Positions 12,343-24,781 are shown, numbered from the stretch's first letter. The stretch: 64,000 nucleotides of DNA from Rotaria socialis (GCA_905331475.1 CAJNYU010003737.1:35787-99786); one strand, 5' to 3'. The notes: generated by a model from the sequence alone, not told the origin. A program made the numbers and translations.

Positions 12343-14401
12343 TTATTCATCATTAACATTCTCGAAAATAGAATCACAGAGTTGTTGATAGATTTTGACT
12401 TTTTTGTTCAAAGTATTCTTTGGAACTTTAGTCTAAAGTAGAAAAAATTAAAAATTAAAAAATCATAATATTTTTTTCTTACATTTTTATCTTCGATTGA
12501 AATTTCACTAATATATTGCTTTTCACTATGCCGACGAAATTCGTCATCATCACCCGTTCTGCTCCATGGTGTTACTGCAAAGCGAATTTCATGAAGATGG
12601 TAAACTGCTTTAAATTCTTCATGTTGTTTCTTAGCGAATATTGTTGTTATTTGTGTTGCATCTTAAAAAAAGAAAAAATTTATATTAACTACTGAACATT
12701 TATTAACTTACGATTATTATCTTGTGGTGATGAAAAAACTCGCAAGGGTTGTTCACTTTTCATTAATTCATTATTCTTTTTCATAACGACTACAAATTGA
12801 AGTCTAAAAATGTGAGAAAAAATGTATATTTATTAGATAATATGAATATATATTAATTACTTTAATAGTCGGAATAGTTCGGAATAGTGTTCTAATTTGA
12901 GTTGACTATTAAGATAGATGTATATCGGATTGACAAGTAGGCTTGCGCGATCTGTTGGATGTATTCGGAAGTTGAAGTACGGATTAATATAGGTATAGTT
13001 ATTGATTTCTGGTGTAACTATACAAATTTCAAGACGATGCCGACGAATATCACCTGAGAAATGGGAATTCGGCAACTAGAGAAGAAGAAAAACAAAAGTG
13101 TAGCAATTATCTAGTTTAACTATTGGCATGTAATAATAACAAACCAATAAGTTCAAATAATTATTGTTGTTTCTATCAGGAAAGTAACGTGGTGGTCCAA
13201 GTTTTAATGGTTCTCCATTGCGGTCCTCCGTTCGTTTTGGTTCGAATTCGCTCAATGTACGACCACGAAATTCTAAAGCAAGTTCGATCTCAAATCGCAT
13301 ATTTTCCTGTTCAACTTCAACACTTGATAATTTTTGGCGACCATTAGATGAATCTTAAAAGGAGCTTAATTAAGCAATGACAACTTTTCATGCATTCATA
13401 CTTTTGACGTGTGAAACTTCTTCAGTAGATTCCGGTGCATCTAGAAGAAGAATGATTAATAGGAAAAGGAAAATACTCAATTTACTCGATGTCGACATTT
13501 CAAAAGTATCGCATGTAGAAATTTTTTTTCGTTTATTCGAATCTATAAAAGATATTGTAGCAAATAACACGATTCGAAATATAATTGCAACGTACTATTA
13601 ACTTCATTAGACACTAATGTTGACGGGCGTTTAATAGTAAATCCTTTTTTTGGCTCATCGTATGAAGTTGTACTGGCAGCAAAAGTAGCCAAATGTTCTA
13701 TTTTACTTTCAGATGAAACTAAAATTAAAAAAAACAATAAATCAAACAAGTAACAATTGAGATGATTTTTTTACCCAGTGACTCATCGTCAGGTTGATGA
13801 TCAACATCGCCTAGAAATATTACAAAACGAGTATTTTCTTTACGTTCAATATGTATTTCTTTTTTTTACAAGCAAGCGTTTCTTGAACAAATTTAGTAGC
13901 TAGTTGATAAATGTGTTGATCATCAGGTTTAAAAATTGTCATCTTTTCCATTGGGTTTTCTTTATTAATTGCATATAGGGAATCATAACGTTCATCATCT
14001 TCATCATAATAAAGATAAATACATTCTTTGAAGGGTACTACAGGTGCATCATAAAGCGAAACATGTATATCATCTTCTCCGAATAAATTGTTTTTCATTG
14101 AAATAACATGAATTAAGAATTGACATACCATAGCCAACGCTTTAATTTGTATTTCATCTTCTGGCAATTTTCCTGTCATGATCTGATTACAATAAGTATC
14201 AATAGATTTACAATTTGTGCCCCTTTGTATGACTAAGCTCTTTAGATTCTCATTTTTACGAATATAGTCAGCCACGAGCGAACGTAATTTTTTGTTATCC
14301 ATGCTCTCCAGAGTTCCATTTGCAAAACGTATTGACGTATACAAAGATGCATCATCATTACTTTTGCTACGGTGGAATGTGTATATTTCTGCGGATTTCA
14401 T
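12343..14401 (-). CDS. OTU-fold protein with substituted catalytic residues, plus unknown C-terminal domain
   Basis: Nine exons read on the minus strand; those I placed precisely are 14401-13870, 13810-13775, 13718-13596 and the last, ending at 12343. Further junctions follow GT-AG in frame. The first exon resembles an OTU cysteine protease: a D-x-x-C-L-Y-type start, then LRSLVADYIRKN, EIQIKALAMVCQFLIHVIS and a final ERYDSLY. The expected catalytic Cys is Ser (DDASLYTSI, codon TCT) and the expected His of H-Y-D-S-L is Arg (codon CGT). The protein is therefore probably not a working deubiquitinase, though it may bind ubiquitin. The C-terminal part (GDIRRHRLEICIVTPE to NVNDE) has no domain I can name; a SEP...P stretch recalls the end of a Rel-type IPT domain, but weakly. 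The start ATG at 14401 follows an in-frame stop and a possible acceptor, so the 5' UTR may be spliced. Confidence 0.7.
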
Positions 14402-14972
14402 GCCCCACAATATCAATCAAGGATGTGTCGCTCACTGTAAAAAAAAGATTTAAATGAAAGGTAATATTCGACTTCCTAGTTTCTTCTAGTTTTCAAAGCA
14501 AAAGTCAACAATGGTGTGCGAGTCGCAGGAAAGAGAAAAAAAAATTTGTCAAGCGACTGAGGCGACAACAGTCAACGTTTTCTATTTGCTCCTTGCTACG
14601 ATTATGCTTGTTGACTAAGTCAGCTGTTACTACTCAAAAATATGAAAACTAAAACACAGAAAAAACAATTTTACATAGATTTCTTACCGAAATAAAAAAT
14701 ATGCGAGGATCACTATAATTGAGAAAGAGAATCGCAATGAATAATAGCTATAGTTCTTGTAACATAATATTTTGAGTTGGACATTTCCAACTAGAGTCGA
14801 CCGTTTCGAATAGTAGAGTGATCAAAGAAAAAATTTCTTATTGAATAATCATAAAATAATACGATAAGAAATCCTCATTTAAATACTTCATTTTGTTGCA
14901 ATATTTCGTACCACCAATACCATGATCAAAGTTGTATTTACCTATCTATGAATCATTCAGCATCATTTTCCA
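14402..14972. other. Divergent intergenic region between the OTU gene and the small Cys-rich ORF
   Basis: AT-rich. It would hold promoters for both directions. No gene was recognised. Confidence 0.4.
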
Positions 14973-15106
14973 GTGTCAAATAATTCAGAAGATCTGAGTT
15001 ATGAATCATATGATGATAATATCTTTTGTGCAAAGTACGCACACACACACACACACAATCTTTCTTTTTTGATTTATCTGAGTATCGGATTCTTCCGACG
15101 TATAAA

Positions 15107-15338
15107 CTATACGAAAGAGCGAAGAATGCTTACTTTCGTAAGTGATAGAGAACCAAGTCTTGTTTTTCTTATCACCAATTTAAAACAAAGCCTTGCTCCA
15201 AATCCTTCTCTTGATAAATCTATACAAGACGCACAATGTCGGTCAAAACCAGCTTGTGTTGCAGCATGCACTGCTGCACAAGTGGCATGTATGAACGCCT
15301 GTGTCACAGCGTTCACAGTTGGTAGTGGACCGATTTAA
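15107..15338 (+). CDS. Small cysteine/alanine-rich peptide, partial model
   Basis: The open frame ends in a striking alanine- and cysteine-rich tail (QCRSKPACVAACTAAQVACM, then NACV) with CxxxC spacings, followed by TGA-free sequence to a stop at 15338. AATAAA lies about 160 nt downstream at 15497-15502. The true start is not resolved: the open frame extends upstream to 14973 without an ATG, across a (CA)n run, and an intron is possible there. CxxxC pairs in small proteins can suggest a helical hairpin with disulfides, but I recognise no family. It could be a small secreted or mitochondrial protein, or a chance frame. Confidence 0.4.
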
Positions 15339-15496
15339 ACAGCACAACAAAGTTCACTCGTATGAGAGCAAGAGTTTTGAAAACATAATTACTCTAATTT
15401 GTTCTGAACAATACTACATCTTCTTTTTTTTTATCGCAAAGTTGTTTCTCTGTTTTATTCTGTATGAAAAACAGTAATTGTGTGATTTTTCATCAA

Positions 15497-15502
15497 AATA
15501 AA
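15497..15502 (+). terminator. Possible poly(A) signal of the small Cys-rich ORF
   Basis: AATAAA about 160 nt past the stop at 15338. Confidence 0.35.
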
Positions 15503-15525
15503 TAAGCAATAGTTATCTAGTATAT

Positions 15526-15709
15526 GAAGGGGGAATCCTCTTGAAACACTCGATTTTTATTGAAAAACTGGAAGTTGGATTTTTATCGTAGGAAGATTCC
15601 AGGTCGAGCAATCCTATATTCAGATCCTGTCGTAGGTTGGATCCAGGGATATCCGACAGTCAATCCGGTATTCGGAAAACGTCGGATATCGTTTGATTCC
15701 CCCTCCTTC
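15526..15709. mobile_element. MITE-like inverted-repeat element, 184 bp
   Basis: It starts with GAAGGGGGAATC and ends with GATTCCCCCTCCTTC, which are imperfect inverted copies. The interior is GC-richer than its surroundings and full of short palindromes such as GGATCC and ATATCCG. No coding sequence and no clear target-site duplication were found. Confidence 0.55.
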
Positions 15710-15779
15710 TCCTCAAACACATGCTTCCTTGATCACTTGCAATGAACTCCAAAATTAAATAGTTCATTTTAGCTTATGA

Positions 15780-18100
15780 TAAGTTTTATTAAACAAAAAT
15801 TAAAATTAGATACAAAAAATAATTTACGAAAAATTGGAATAAAATTACAAAAAAATATCAACTTCATATTAATAAGAAATTCAATAATTAGTTTCTACTC
15901 ATTGTTGATAAACTCATGCCGTAATACAATCTAAAATAAAATAGAATAAAGTGAGCAAAAAATAATGAAATGATATTAAAATATAACAATTGAAATAAGT
16001 AAAATTGAATAAAAAACTGAATTCCAAAAAAAATTACAGTGAACTGAAAATAAAATAAAATAAAGAATAAAAGTTAGAAATTACTTTCGACTCACTTTTT
16101 GTGAGCATCATGCCATACTAAATCGAAAATACCCAATTTGATTTTAATGACATCCGTAGAGTGATTGGTGAAATTTACATACACTAATACTAGTATAGGC
16201 GCGGGCGCTGTGAGTAAAGTGAACAGGAGTCAATGAAATGAATAAACTGCAAAAAATTTAACTACAATTAAATTAAAAAAGTAACATAATGTAATATATA
16301 ATATAAAATTAAAAATTAAATAGCGAGCCCTCAAATTCAACGGGTGAGATAAAGTATCTATAGATACGTTAAAAGCATCTGATTCGACCTGGGCTTGTAT
16401 GAGGTGGTCTTGGAAACAAGAAAGAAGAAAAAGATTAGGTAAGTGTAGGAGAAATTAGTCAGTACAAGGAAGCAATATTTCTATTAATATGCAGTTATTC
16501 CTTGCATCATCATATTACGCTCTAATCCGAGAAGAAGTACATAGAACATAATGGACTATTTAAGCAGACGTTAAAAGTGCGTCAATTGTTAAACTTCACT
16601 GGAAATATTTCCTCTACTTTTCTTTTTCCTCGAAAAGTAAGTATTGTGTGGAACGTGTGGATATTAATGATAATACCATCTTAATTTCATATCCGCACAT
16701 CTAACTACGTGCATTTACCTTCTGTAGACTATGAAGAAAGAGAGGACAGTTGAAAACACATAAAAAACTCGCTTTAATGCACTTTGATCGCTTTAAACTC
16801 AGGCGAATTGTCTAGTCAATGTCTTTCTAACAGAGTTTTAAAAAAAAGTACTGTCTCGACGGCTCTCTTTCTTGATTGACGACTTTTTGGGTTCAGTTCT
16901 GACACCTATCGTGTTACTTAAGTTTTTGTGGATAACTAAGCGTGGAATCTCTTCAAAACAAAATGTTAAACTCTGAGTAATATGGACTAGCAAAGAGATT
17001 TTCAAAATACCGCGATCACTTTGCAGATGAAATATTCGATAAGAGATAAATGAAAATCGGTCCGACAAAGAAATAAAATTTGTCCACTGCTTTTGTGTAT
17101 TTATATTTATGTGAGTCATGATGTTTGGGGGAACCGCCAGAGGAAGAGCGGTGTTCACGTTTCCACTTTATATATACTTCAACATACACTTTTAATTGTC
17201 CTTCGTACAACTACATGAAAATTTTTACAAAGTTATCTTTTAGCACGAATTATGTGGCATGCTAGGGATATTCATAACGAAATGACCTGCAACTTTGAAC
17301 TCAATCAAGTACGATGTTCATAAACAGTTTCCATTTTGAATATGGAAAAGTACTTAAAAGCGTAACCATGTATGAATAAAAAAATAGCATTATAAGAAAA
17401 AATTCTATTCAAATAAAAAACAATATATTTGTAGTCTGCTCGATACGCTCTGTCAAAGCATAGGCGACTAACTGAAAATTTGCATTTTCTATATAATATT
17501 TTTTATTCTTTTATTATTTTGTGGAACTCACATATACTTTCGAAGAAAAGGGTGTGGGTGTGTCAGCATAAAAAAGACCCACATTCGTGATATCGAAATG
17601 CTTTTGCTTTTTCTTCCGGTTTGATGTCATCTTGAATGTTTCTATGAATATCAACTTTTTTCTGAATCTCCTGAGAAATTCCACTCATTTTTAATTTGTA
17701 GATAGAGATAAAGAAAATAATTTGTTTGAATCAATACTGTAACGATAAATAAGACTCTGTTGAGTTTATATCGTATTGACAAACTGGATAGAGGTGGAGT
17801 AGCTTACAGCCACTCACGGCAATGATGTTTATTCGTTTATTCACATATCCAGAGTGTAACAACTTCATACATAACACACGTATATATAGGAGAGAGAGAT
17901 AGAAGAGAGACAGGAGAGAGATATATTATAATAATGGAAAGAGAATAGAAGGAAGAGGAAGGAGAATCATCGAAGCGTGCCATCAATATCGGCACAAATA
18001 CAACGTTAGATAGAGCTACTTGTGTTTTAATCCTTTTAATAGCAATACTACTACTATGAGGATGGAACTGTACTCAAGAATACCGATTCATCCATTGCGT
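15780..18100. other. Long AT-rich stretch without a recognisable gene
   Basis: Holds A/T-rich simple sequence (about 15780-16320), a GGGTGTGGGTGTGT motif near 17551, and a GA-rich tract at about 17885-17960. Open frames on the minus strand near 16840-17210 show no domain or splice support. Confidence 0.45.
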
Positions 18101-18142
18101 ATAACGAATGAAAAATAAGAGGGGTATAGGTATAAAGCCATA

Positions 18143-18160
18143 TATATATATATATATATT
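18143..18160. repeat. (AT)n microsatellite
   Basis: Short pure run of AT dinucleotides. Confidence 0.8.
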
Positions 18161-18161
18161 A

Positions 18162-19073
18162 GAATCTACTCCAAGTTCTTTTCAACAAGTCTTTTATCCA
18201 ATTCCTTCTAGAAACATTTTTGTTCTTGGACCTGTAACTCAAACACAACTTGATTATTTAGTCTGGCAGGTAATAACGTCGAAACATGAGGGATTCATTT
18301 AATATTTTTCTTTTTCAGTTTCAAACAAGACTTAATGATAATTCAACAACCGCTGGTTCAACTATTCAATTACCGAATGGCTTTATCTCATTCTCTATAA
18401 TACAAGTTAGTTAAGAATTCTTTATTTTCTCATCTTTGAATGGACAAATATATTTATCAGAAAAAAAGGCGACAAGCAATTGAGCAACAACAATTGTTAA
18501 CGTTTACGTATCGTATTTTATATCGTCTAGGAGTTGAAATTCGTCGACGAAATTTGATGTTTGCACGGGCCAATAAATTCATTCGTGAATATTTTATTAA
18601 CTTTAACAACTTAGGTAAGTCGATTTATTTATTTCTTAAATTAAAATCTAGTGAATTTTAGTTGATTTGGTGAAAAATGTAAGTAGTTGAGCAGATGCAA
18701 GTACATCTATCTATATTGACCAACAGCAACGGTAAAGGTAAGAAAATCTATTATTGACAAAAGCTATACCTTTTTTCTAGAGAGTACAGGTCATTTAACA
18801 AATTTCTTCTTTTTTCCCAAAGATGCAACTTTGACAACAACACCCTCTTCGATGATAAGTGTCGCCAGTAAGTTTTATTAATTATCAGAGAAAAAAAATT
18901 CTTTCCACAGAAACGTAACTATAATATTTGTTTAGATATTCCTGGATATACTCCAATTGGTGTTTCTTGTTAGAATGGTCCATTTCTTTTTTCTGGTAAC
19001 GCTCTTTATCCCGATGAAGCAATCTGGTTACAAAAACGAATATCTGTTGCAGAAAATTCTTTGAGAATCTGAC
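18162..19073 (+). pseudogene. Decayed multi-exon gene, family unknown
   Basis: Several exon-like stretches lie in order on the plus strand with GT-AG-like borders: SRNIFVLGPVTQTQLDYLVW into QTRLNDNSTTAGSTIQLPNG, then RYRILYRL-type basic sequence near 18480-18615, and finally IPGYTPIGVSC followed by an in-frame TAG and NGPFLFSGNALYPDEAIWLQ. The internal stop (near 18972) interrupts what reads as continuous protein, and no start codon or signal could be placed. I do not recognise the family. It could instead be a live gene whose splicing I have misread. Confidence 0.35.
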
Positions 19074-19109
19074 TTCAGGGAATTAGTCTAAATGTAAACG
19101 ATTATAATG

Positions 19110-19616
19110 TCAGTATGCTAATGCACCTGCAAAAGAGAGCAACATGATCACTACCACACCAACGACGATTACAAAACGTTCAGCTAGTGATAATTCATGC
19201 GGTTCTTGTATTAGATTATATGTCCTAATAATGATATTATTGTTGTTTAAATTGTATTGATAGATATGATAAATACTCCATGATACGATCAAGATTATAA
19301 GCATAAAAATTACCAAAATGCACATACACATCCATGTACGATTAGTACTTCTTGTTGGTGCATTTCGTCTTTCATCTTTAGTATTGTCATCTTTACTTTT
19401 CGCTGAATCTTTCATAATTTTATTTATCTGAAAAATTTTTTTCATTTCATAGTTCCCTCTTAAAAAAATTCTGTAAAAGACGTGGTCTAGATTACAAAAC
19501 AAATTATTACCAAACTTATGGTTGGTCGAAAGTTTATATATATTCGATACACTTTTCGGAGGAAAGTGTATCAAAGTTAATGCACCAATCAAGAAAAGAT
19601 TCGATTCACTAATCAA
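19110..19616 (-). CDS. Small two-TM membrane protein, unknown
   Basis: An open frame of up to 168 codons. It has two strong hydrophobic segments (WMCMCILVIFMLIILIVSWS and FVIVVGVVVIMLLSFAGALA) separated by about 30 residues, with a Lys/Asp/Arg-rich stretch before the first. An internal Met (MKKIFQINKIMKD) gives a more likely start and about 111 aa. The upstream 55 residues are AT-rich and may be non-coding. No family was recognised. The two membrane helices so close to the C-terminus suggest a small integral membrane protein. Confidence 0.4.
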   Translation of the reverse strand: MISESNLFLIGALTLIHFPPKSVSNIYKLSTNHKFGNNLFCNLDHVFYRIFLRGNYEMKKIFQINKIMKDSAKSKDDNTKDERRNAPTRSTNRTWMCMCILVIFMLIILIVSWSIYHIYQYNLNNNNIIIRTYNLIQEPHELSLAERFVIVVGVVVIMLLSFAGALAY

Positions 19617-21797
19617 AATGATGACTGTGTCTCATTAAAGTCGTTTTAGATCTTCGATAGTTAAATGTTGCCAACAAGATAAACAAATTGTCTTTTCAAA
19701 GTGGGTATCTATACTTCGAACAACGATTACCCATAGAAATTTTCACCGATTAGATTCTATTCGTTGTTTTACAAGTGAATATCATCTATCATTAAAATTA
19801 ATAAGAATTGATTATTAGGATAATGATTTAATAGTACATGAAAATGCGCATATGTGTAATAAATAATCAATATTAGATGAAAAATTTATACTATTTCAAT
19901 TATTAAAGATCATTCAGTCAGTCAGATGGTTAATGGTACATCTAGGAAATGGCGCTAAGGATCAGAAATGAAGGAGAGTGATTACTTGATATGTGCTCGT
20001 TGGAGTCTGCCGAGCCCGGATCTGGAAATATTTCGTTGACCGTCACCAAAATCAAGGTTCACGTCCGCTTCAATGAAATTTACTCTGAAAGAAAATGTCA
20101 ATAATAGCTTGATTCTTATAACATCATTATTACGATCGCTGAAGCAATACGTGAGGGTGTGTTTCGGATGACTATCAGTTGCAGATTTAAAAACTTCAGT
20201 GAGTATCACAAATACGGTTTGAGTCCGGACCCGATGAAATCTAGTGTTGGTCGTTAATTAAGTCTTGAAAGGCGCAACTGTATGTGTAACGAAAGGATAA
20301 ATTTACATTTGCGACTTAGTATTCTGTTTAAACTAGAAATTGTAGTAAAATGGTCTACGTTTTTGAAGGAATTATCTTACCAATCAAAATAGAGTTGGAG
20401 AGAGTTTACCAAAAGATGTTAATCATCAACTGAATGAATGAAGAAAACTCAGTATTAAAGAATATTTTTGAATTTGATGTGAATAAATAAAATTCCGAAA
20501 AACTAATATTACCGGGACTACTGCCAAAGAAGTTGCCGGAATCCAACTGAGAACAGGAGTAAAAACAACTCGGTTGCATACATCTACAGATTGAAGTCAT
20601 AATCTATATAGACAGTTGTTATCTCAGACATTATTACACTCGACAAACAGAAAAACATAATAGTTTCACTGAGCAGATTCCGAAAAAATGTTTTTGTCAA
20701 GAAGAGTTTCGAAAATATCGCATTTAATCACGAGACCAGTGGTCCAACATGACTAAAATATTTATCACACAAGTTTTCAAACAGTCTTTTGTAGCAAAGA
20801 TGTTTAAAAGATTCCAACGCGGCAGCGGCAAATTCTTTTTAGAAGACATTGCAAAGCTTCATGGATTTGCAGAGCATTCAGGCGCCCATAGGTGTAACAC
20901 TCAGGGACTAGACGAATCTCATGGATTCATACCAACAGTTCTAGTTCAGTACAATGAGGGGTCCTCATCGAGAGCACGAAATTTCAATAGATTTTTTGAA
21001 AACCATCACGGTAGCGGCAGATTCTCAGCCGTGGTGGACATCTATATTTTGCAGAAAAAATGGTTGCGTTGACATTTATCTCTTTATGATTGATATTATT
21101 TATTTTATCAATTATTATTTAATATATTTAATATAAAACGTTGTGAAAAATTTCACATTAAGTAGCGAAAAATGATTACATAGAATATCGATAATTACGA
21201 AAATTTATTTTATTTTTGTTTCGCCGATTTCGAATAATATTTTTTCGATATTTTATTTATATTTATTTAATAATCATTCATACCATAATATTAGATATTT
21301 CTTAGTAAGTTATATTCAACCAAGTTTTATGGTTATGCATATGCTATGAGCACTTCTAAATGCATTAGTTGCTTCGAATATAGTAATAATGTTATTACAG
21401 AAAGTGAATTGTATTCATGGAAAAAATTGATTTCTGTAATTTATAAAACTTTGTTTTGTTTGGGTAGATTAATTATAGTAGAAAAGCAATAATTCTTTGA
21501 AGACGTGACGCTTGTTTCAATTATATACTTTTCGTGATAGTTCATATTTTAGATATAATCAATTCACTAGCAAAAACATCATTGTCATTCTGTTCAATGG
21601 CAAAAATTCTAACGATTACCCATACAACTTGAATCTATTATTCGACAAAAACAAATGAAAGCATTCAATAGTAATAATTAATAATCAAAAATTCAGCTTT
21701 TTCTTCGTGACATAGACTGCAAAAGTATAAAATCACGGAGTTTTTTTTTCATCAATGAATTATTAAAGTATCAAAAGTCATAATAAAGGTTTTCCCT
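19617..21797. other. Intergenic, no gene recognised
   Basis: AT-rich with short scattered open frames on both strands (for example near 20750-21070) that show no domain, no splice pattern and no compositional shift. The last 700 nt are very AT-rich. Confidence 0.45.
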
Positions 21798-23895
21798 TCA
21801 TTTCAACAGATCCTCACAGTTAAGATTTGAATATTCAATAATGGCATCAACAACGATAGCATAAGCAGTGGCAGCAATCGTTGGAAGAGGCAGAGCCGGC
21901 AAAGAATCAGAATCAGTATAGTGAAGCAGGGAATCAGTGCATATATCAGCAAGTTGTACGCTGACTATGCAACCGAATGCTATGCATGTTCTTATTGTAA
22001 TCGAAGAATTGGTGGGTATAACCAATAGTAGTAAAATATTGAAAATAAGAAAGTCACCCCATCCAAGAAACGAATTACACTTGTCTTCTTTTTCTACATC
22101 ATCATTCAGTTCATTGATATCATATACGCAATAAACACCAAGTGGAGTCGTTGGATAATCAAATGACAGAGCGTCCACCACTGCTTCATTTATTCGGTCA
22201 TTACCACCACATTTTGGATGCAAACATATGATACTATTTTGAAAAAAAAATCTTATTTGTACGAATAAGAAGAGAAGAACCAATTCATTCAGAAGATATC
22301 AGAATAGAGAGAAATATCTAATTTGATGACAGTGTTTTTCACTCTGCCAGCCCTACGTAATTAAAGTGTGTTATGGCTTGTATCTAAACACGTGTCGTAA
22401 GACAAAACAAATGCGTTATGAGTATTATTCATATATATTTGTTCTCTTTCTTTCTCTACAAATATTTTGTTTACTATATATAACTATCTCTTTTCTTTCG
22501 TTCTGTCAGGTATTTTTCTTGATGTGCTCTCTTGATTTTTTTCTTCACACTGTCTTTTCTTCCTGATGGAATAACTCACGTATTTGTCCAACGATATTAT
22601 GCTACCTATTGGAATATTCCACTCTTCATTTAACATTTGATATAAACACCTCTTGTTTTTGTACAAATGTGTTTCATTTAACTTCATAAATAAACACCTA
22701 TACGCATAAATATATGCACGCTCTAAGAAAGTTAATAATGTTCTTTTTTTTTCAACAAAATCTATTAAATCAAACGACAAAGTTGATTGCTACAGAATGA
22801 AAGAACCAAAGAATGGTTTGCACTAGTCAACATATCAGATCGTTCGATGGTTATATCCTAGAGCCATTCAAGATCTCATATTATATACCACTAGTTTCCC
22901 AATAGATGACATATAGTCAAGTATTTTATTTATACAAGCTCTCAAAAAGTTGATGAGAAAGGTTTTAAACCATTATTTTTTCTTCTAATACTTAGGTGAT
23001 AGTAAAAAGTTAGAGAAGCACAATTAGCTATTGAACAAAATAAATCAGATTATCGATGGATCGACTTAATTGAGTTTACTTATATATAAATATTTTTTCT
23101 AGATTGAAGATTGAAAAATTCTCAATCCGGAAGAAGTCTCGATTGTGTTGATCTAAGAAAGAGAATATAGTACGATAAGAAATAAACATTTATATAGATT
23201 ATACAAATGTCTTAAATCTGTATTTGGATGTGTATTTTTAGATCTTAAGCGATCGATTATTTCTCAAATGATTACTAACAGTAATGTGTACAATGTTATT
23301 GTCAAAAAAATGTTTGACTATCACAGAAATAAAAATCACTTATACAGACTTACATATCCATAGCAGATACTAGCCAAAAAAAAGCAAAATCGATATATGT
23401 GGGTACAAGTCGAAATACAATATCATACGTCGTAAATGCTAAATATGCCATAGATAAACAAGTTACTTGTTGATGAAGAGTAAAAGAAATAATCGGTAGA
23501 TCCTGATAAAGCCATTTATAAATAAGAGCAGCGAATTGCCAAACAAGGAAATAGACGGTAAATGTGTCAACTTCATACCACATGTAAATAGTATGACAGT
23601 AACGAGCCAATAGCCAAGTAGCTGTAATCATCAATGACAAAAGAGTAATGATCCTCGGTATTTTTCGAACAGAACTATACAACAAGTAGGGTAAGCAAAC
23701 TTTAAGTATCACCATGACGAGTGGATGCGAATAATATGTACCATCGTACGCAATATAAGAAAGACACAGGTGATCTACACAAAGTATAACAAGATATGAA
23801 TAATCTATAATTCATGAATGCATACACAACCAATAACACTGAACCCAGCAGCGTACAGCCAGTGCATGATCACGCATTGCATCTGCAACCATGTA
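21798..23895 (-). CDS. Divergent presenilin-like intramembrane aspartyl protease (N-terminus incomplete)
   Basis: Presenilin is the catalytic subunit of gamma-secretase, which cuts TM segments of Notch and other receptors. Three exons join in frame: 23895-23831, 23774-23354 and 22233-21798. Against presenilin, VIMHWLYAAGF matches TM1, TVYFLVWQFAALI matches the TM4 region, LHQQ...VF.LP.Y matches TM5, and SAMD followed eight residues later by PK matches the TM6 SVYDLVAVLCPK. TM7 carries FLGWGDFLIFN (family GLGD) and the PAL motif is present as LPALPLP, with about 30 residues after it as in the family. Both catalytic Asp are present. The Tyr of the YD motif is Met, GLGD is GWGD, and an extra acidic loop (DICTDSLLHYTDSDS) precedes PAL. 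The intron between exons 2 and 3 is 1120 nt. A further 5' exon is probably missing from this model. Signal peptide peptidase is less likely because of LPALP. Confidence 0.72.
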
Positions 23896-24583
23896 CTGAA
23901 ACAAAGAGCCACTTGCTCTTGTGTCTTTCAGAGCACAGTGGAGTATGAATGTCATGAACATACTCAAAGTACTTCCCATATATTTGTATATAGAATCTTT
24001 CATTGCTCAAGCAATTTTTGTAGAAACTATCGATAAAACACAAATTTTTGTTTCTTCTGTTTCTATTTTGAATAAAATCAATATTGAGAAATATCAATGA
24101 AATGAATACTTACTTTTCACAATTTTTTCAATAAAGTGAAAGCCGCATTGGTCTCGCTCAATTTTTATAGGTGAATAAAAAGTGAAGATAGAGAAGAGAT
24201 AGGAAATAGAAGGAAAAAACTGAAATTGCAGTCGTTTGACCGACGACGATGAATTCTTTTCCTTTTTTTTTGTTCATCATATATGCAGAAAAAAAGAAAC
24301 AACTATTTTCTTGTCTGAGGTCATTGCAGAAAAAGAAAGAGAACAATCATAACCTATCGATGGTACTTCTTCAGATCGACGACACCCCCAGTTTATTGGT
24401 CGTAACAATGAGAGGAAAGGAAAGAAGAGTTATTGGCTCATTTAACTCAGTCAATGAAAAATAAATCGATAAGAGAGCGAGAGAGAGAGAGAGAGAGAGA
24501 GAAAGATGACGTATACTTCTATACCAATCTATTCTAGTTCTAAATAAAAAAAGAACAATTATAATAAAGGATAATCCAATTAA
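23896..24583. other. Region upstream of the presenilin-like gene
   Basis: May hold a missing 5' exon of the presenilin-like gene on the minus strand. I could not place one. A (GA)n run lies at its end. Confidence 0.35.
24476..24503. repeat. (GA)n microsatellite
   Basis: A run of about 13 GA dinucleotides. Confidence 0.85.
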
Positions 24584-24781
24584 ATGATTAATGAGTTTAT
24601 GTTCAATATGAGAAAAATGTTCTTGAATGCAATTCATTTCTTAATAATCTTTCTAACTAGCATAATGGCTTATGCTCTGCTACCTTCTCTTGATGATTTA
24701 AATATTCGAGAGTGGAATGAATTAACTTCAACAAATGAAAAAATTATAGAGTTCTGCCAACAAGTTGACCTGTTATATTAA
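24584..24781 (+). CDS. Possible small secreted peptide
   Basis: An ORF of 65 codons. From its internal Met it reads as a signal peptide (MRKMFLNAIHFLIIFLTSIM, ending AYA) followed by about 36 acidic, mostly polar residues. The stop at 24781 is followed at once by a GTAAGT donor-like site. There is no family match and only one cysteine in the mature part. It may be real, or a chance frame in AT-rich DNA. Confidence 0.28.
   Translation: MINEFMFNMRKMFLNAIHFLIIFLTSIMAYALLPSLDDLNIREWNELTSTNEKIIEFCQQVDLLY

Noticed and set aside
16320-16420. A GC-richer patch that might be a tRNA
   Set aside because: No T-loop consensus GGTTCRA and no cloverleaf could be drawn.
20749-21136. 107-codon frame on the plus strand
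   Set aside because: No domain, overlapping frames open too, and no splice or promoter context.
22484-22780. 98-codon minus-strand frame inside the presenilin-like intron
   Set aside because: Composition is that of AT-rich DNA; no homology recognised, and the splice that skips it gives a better protein.
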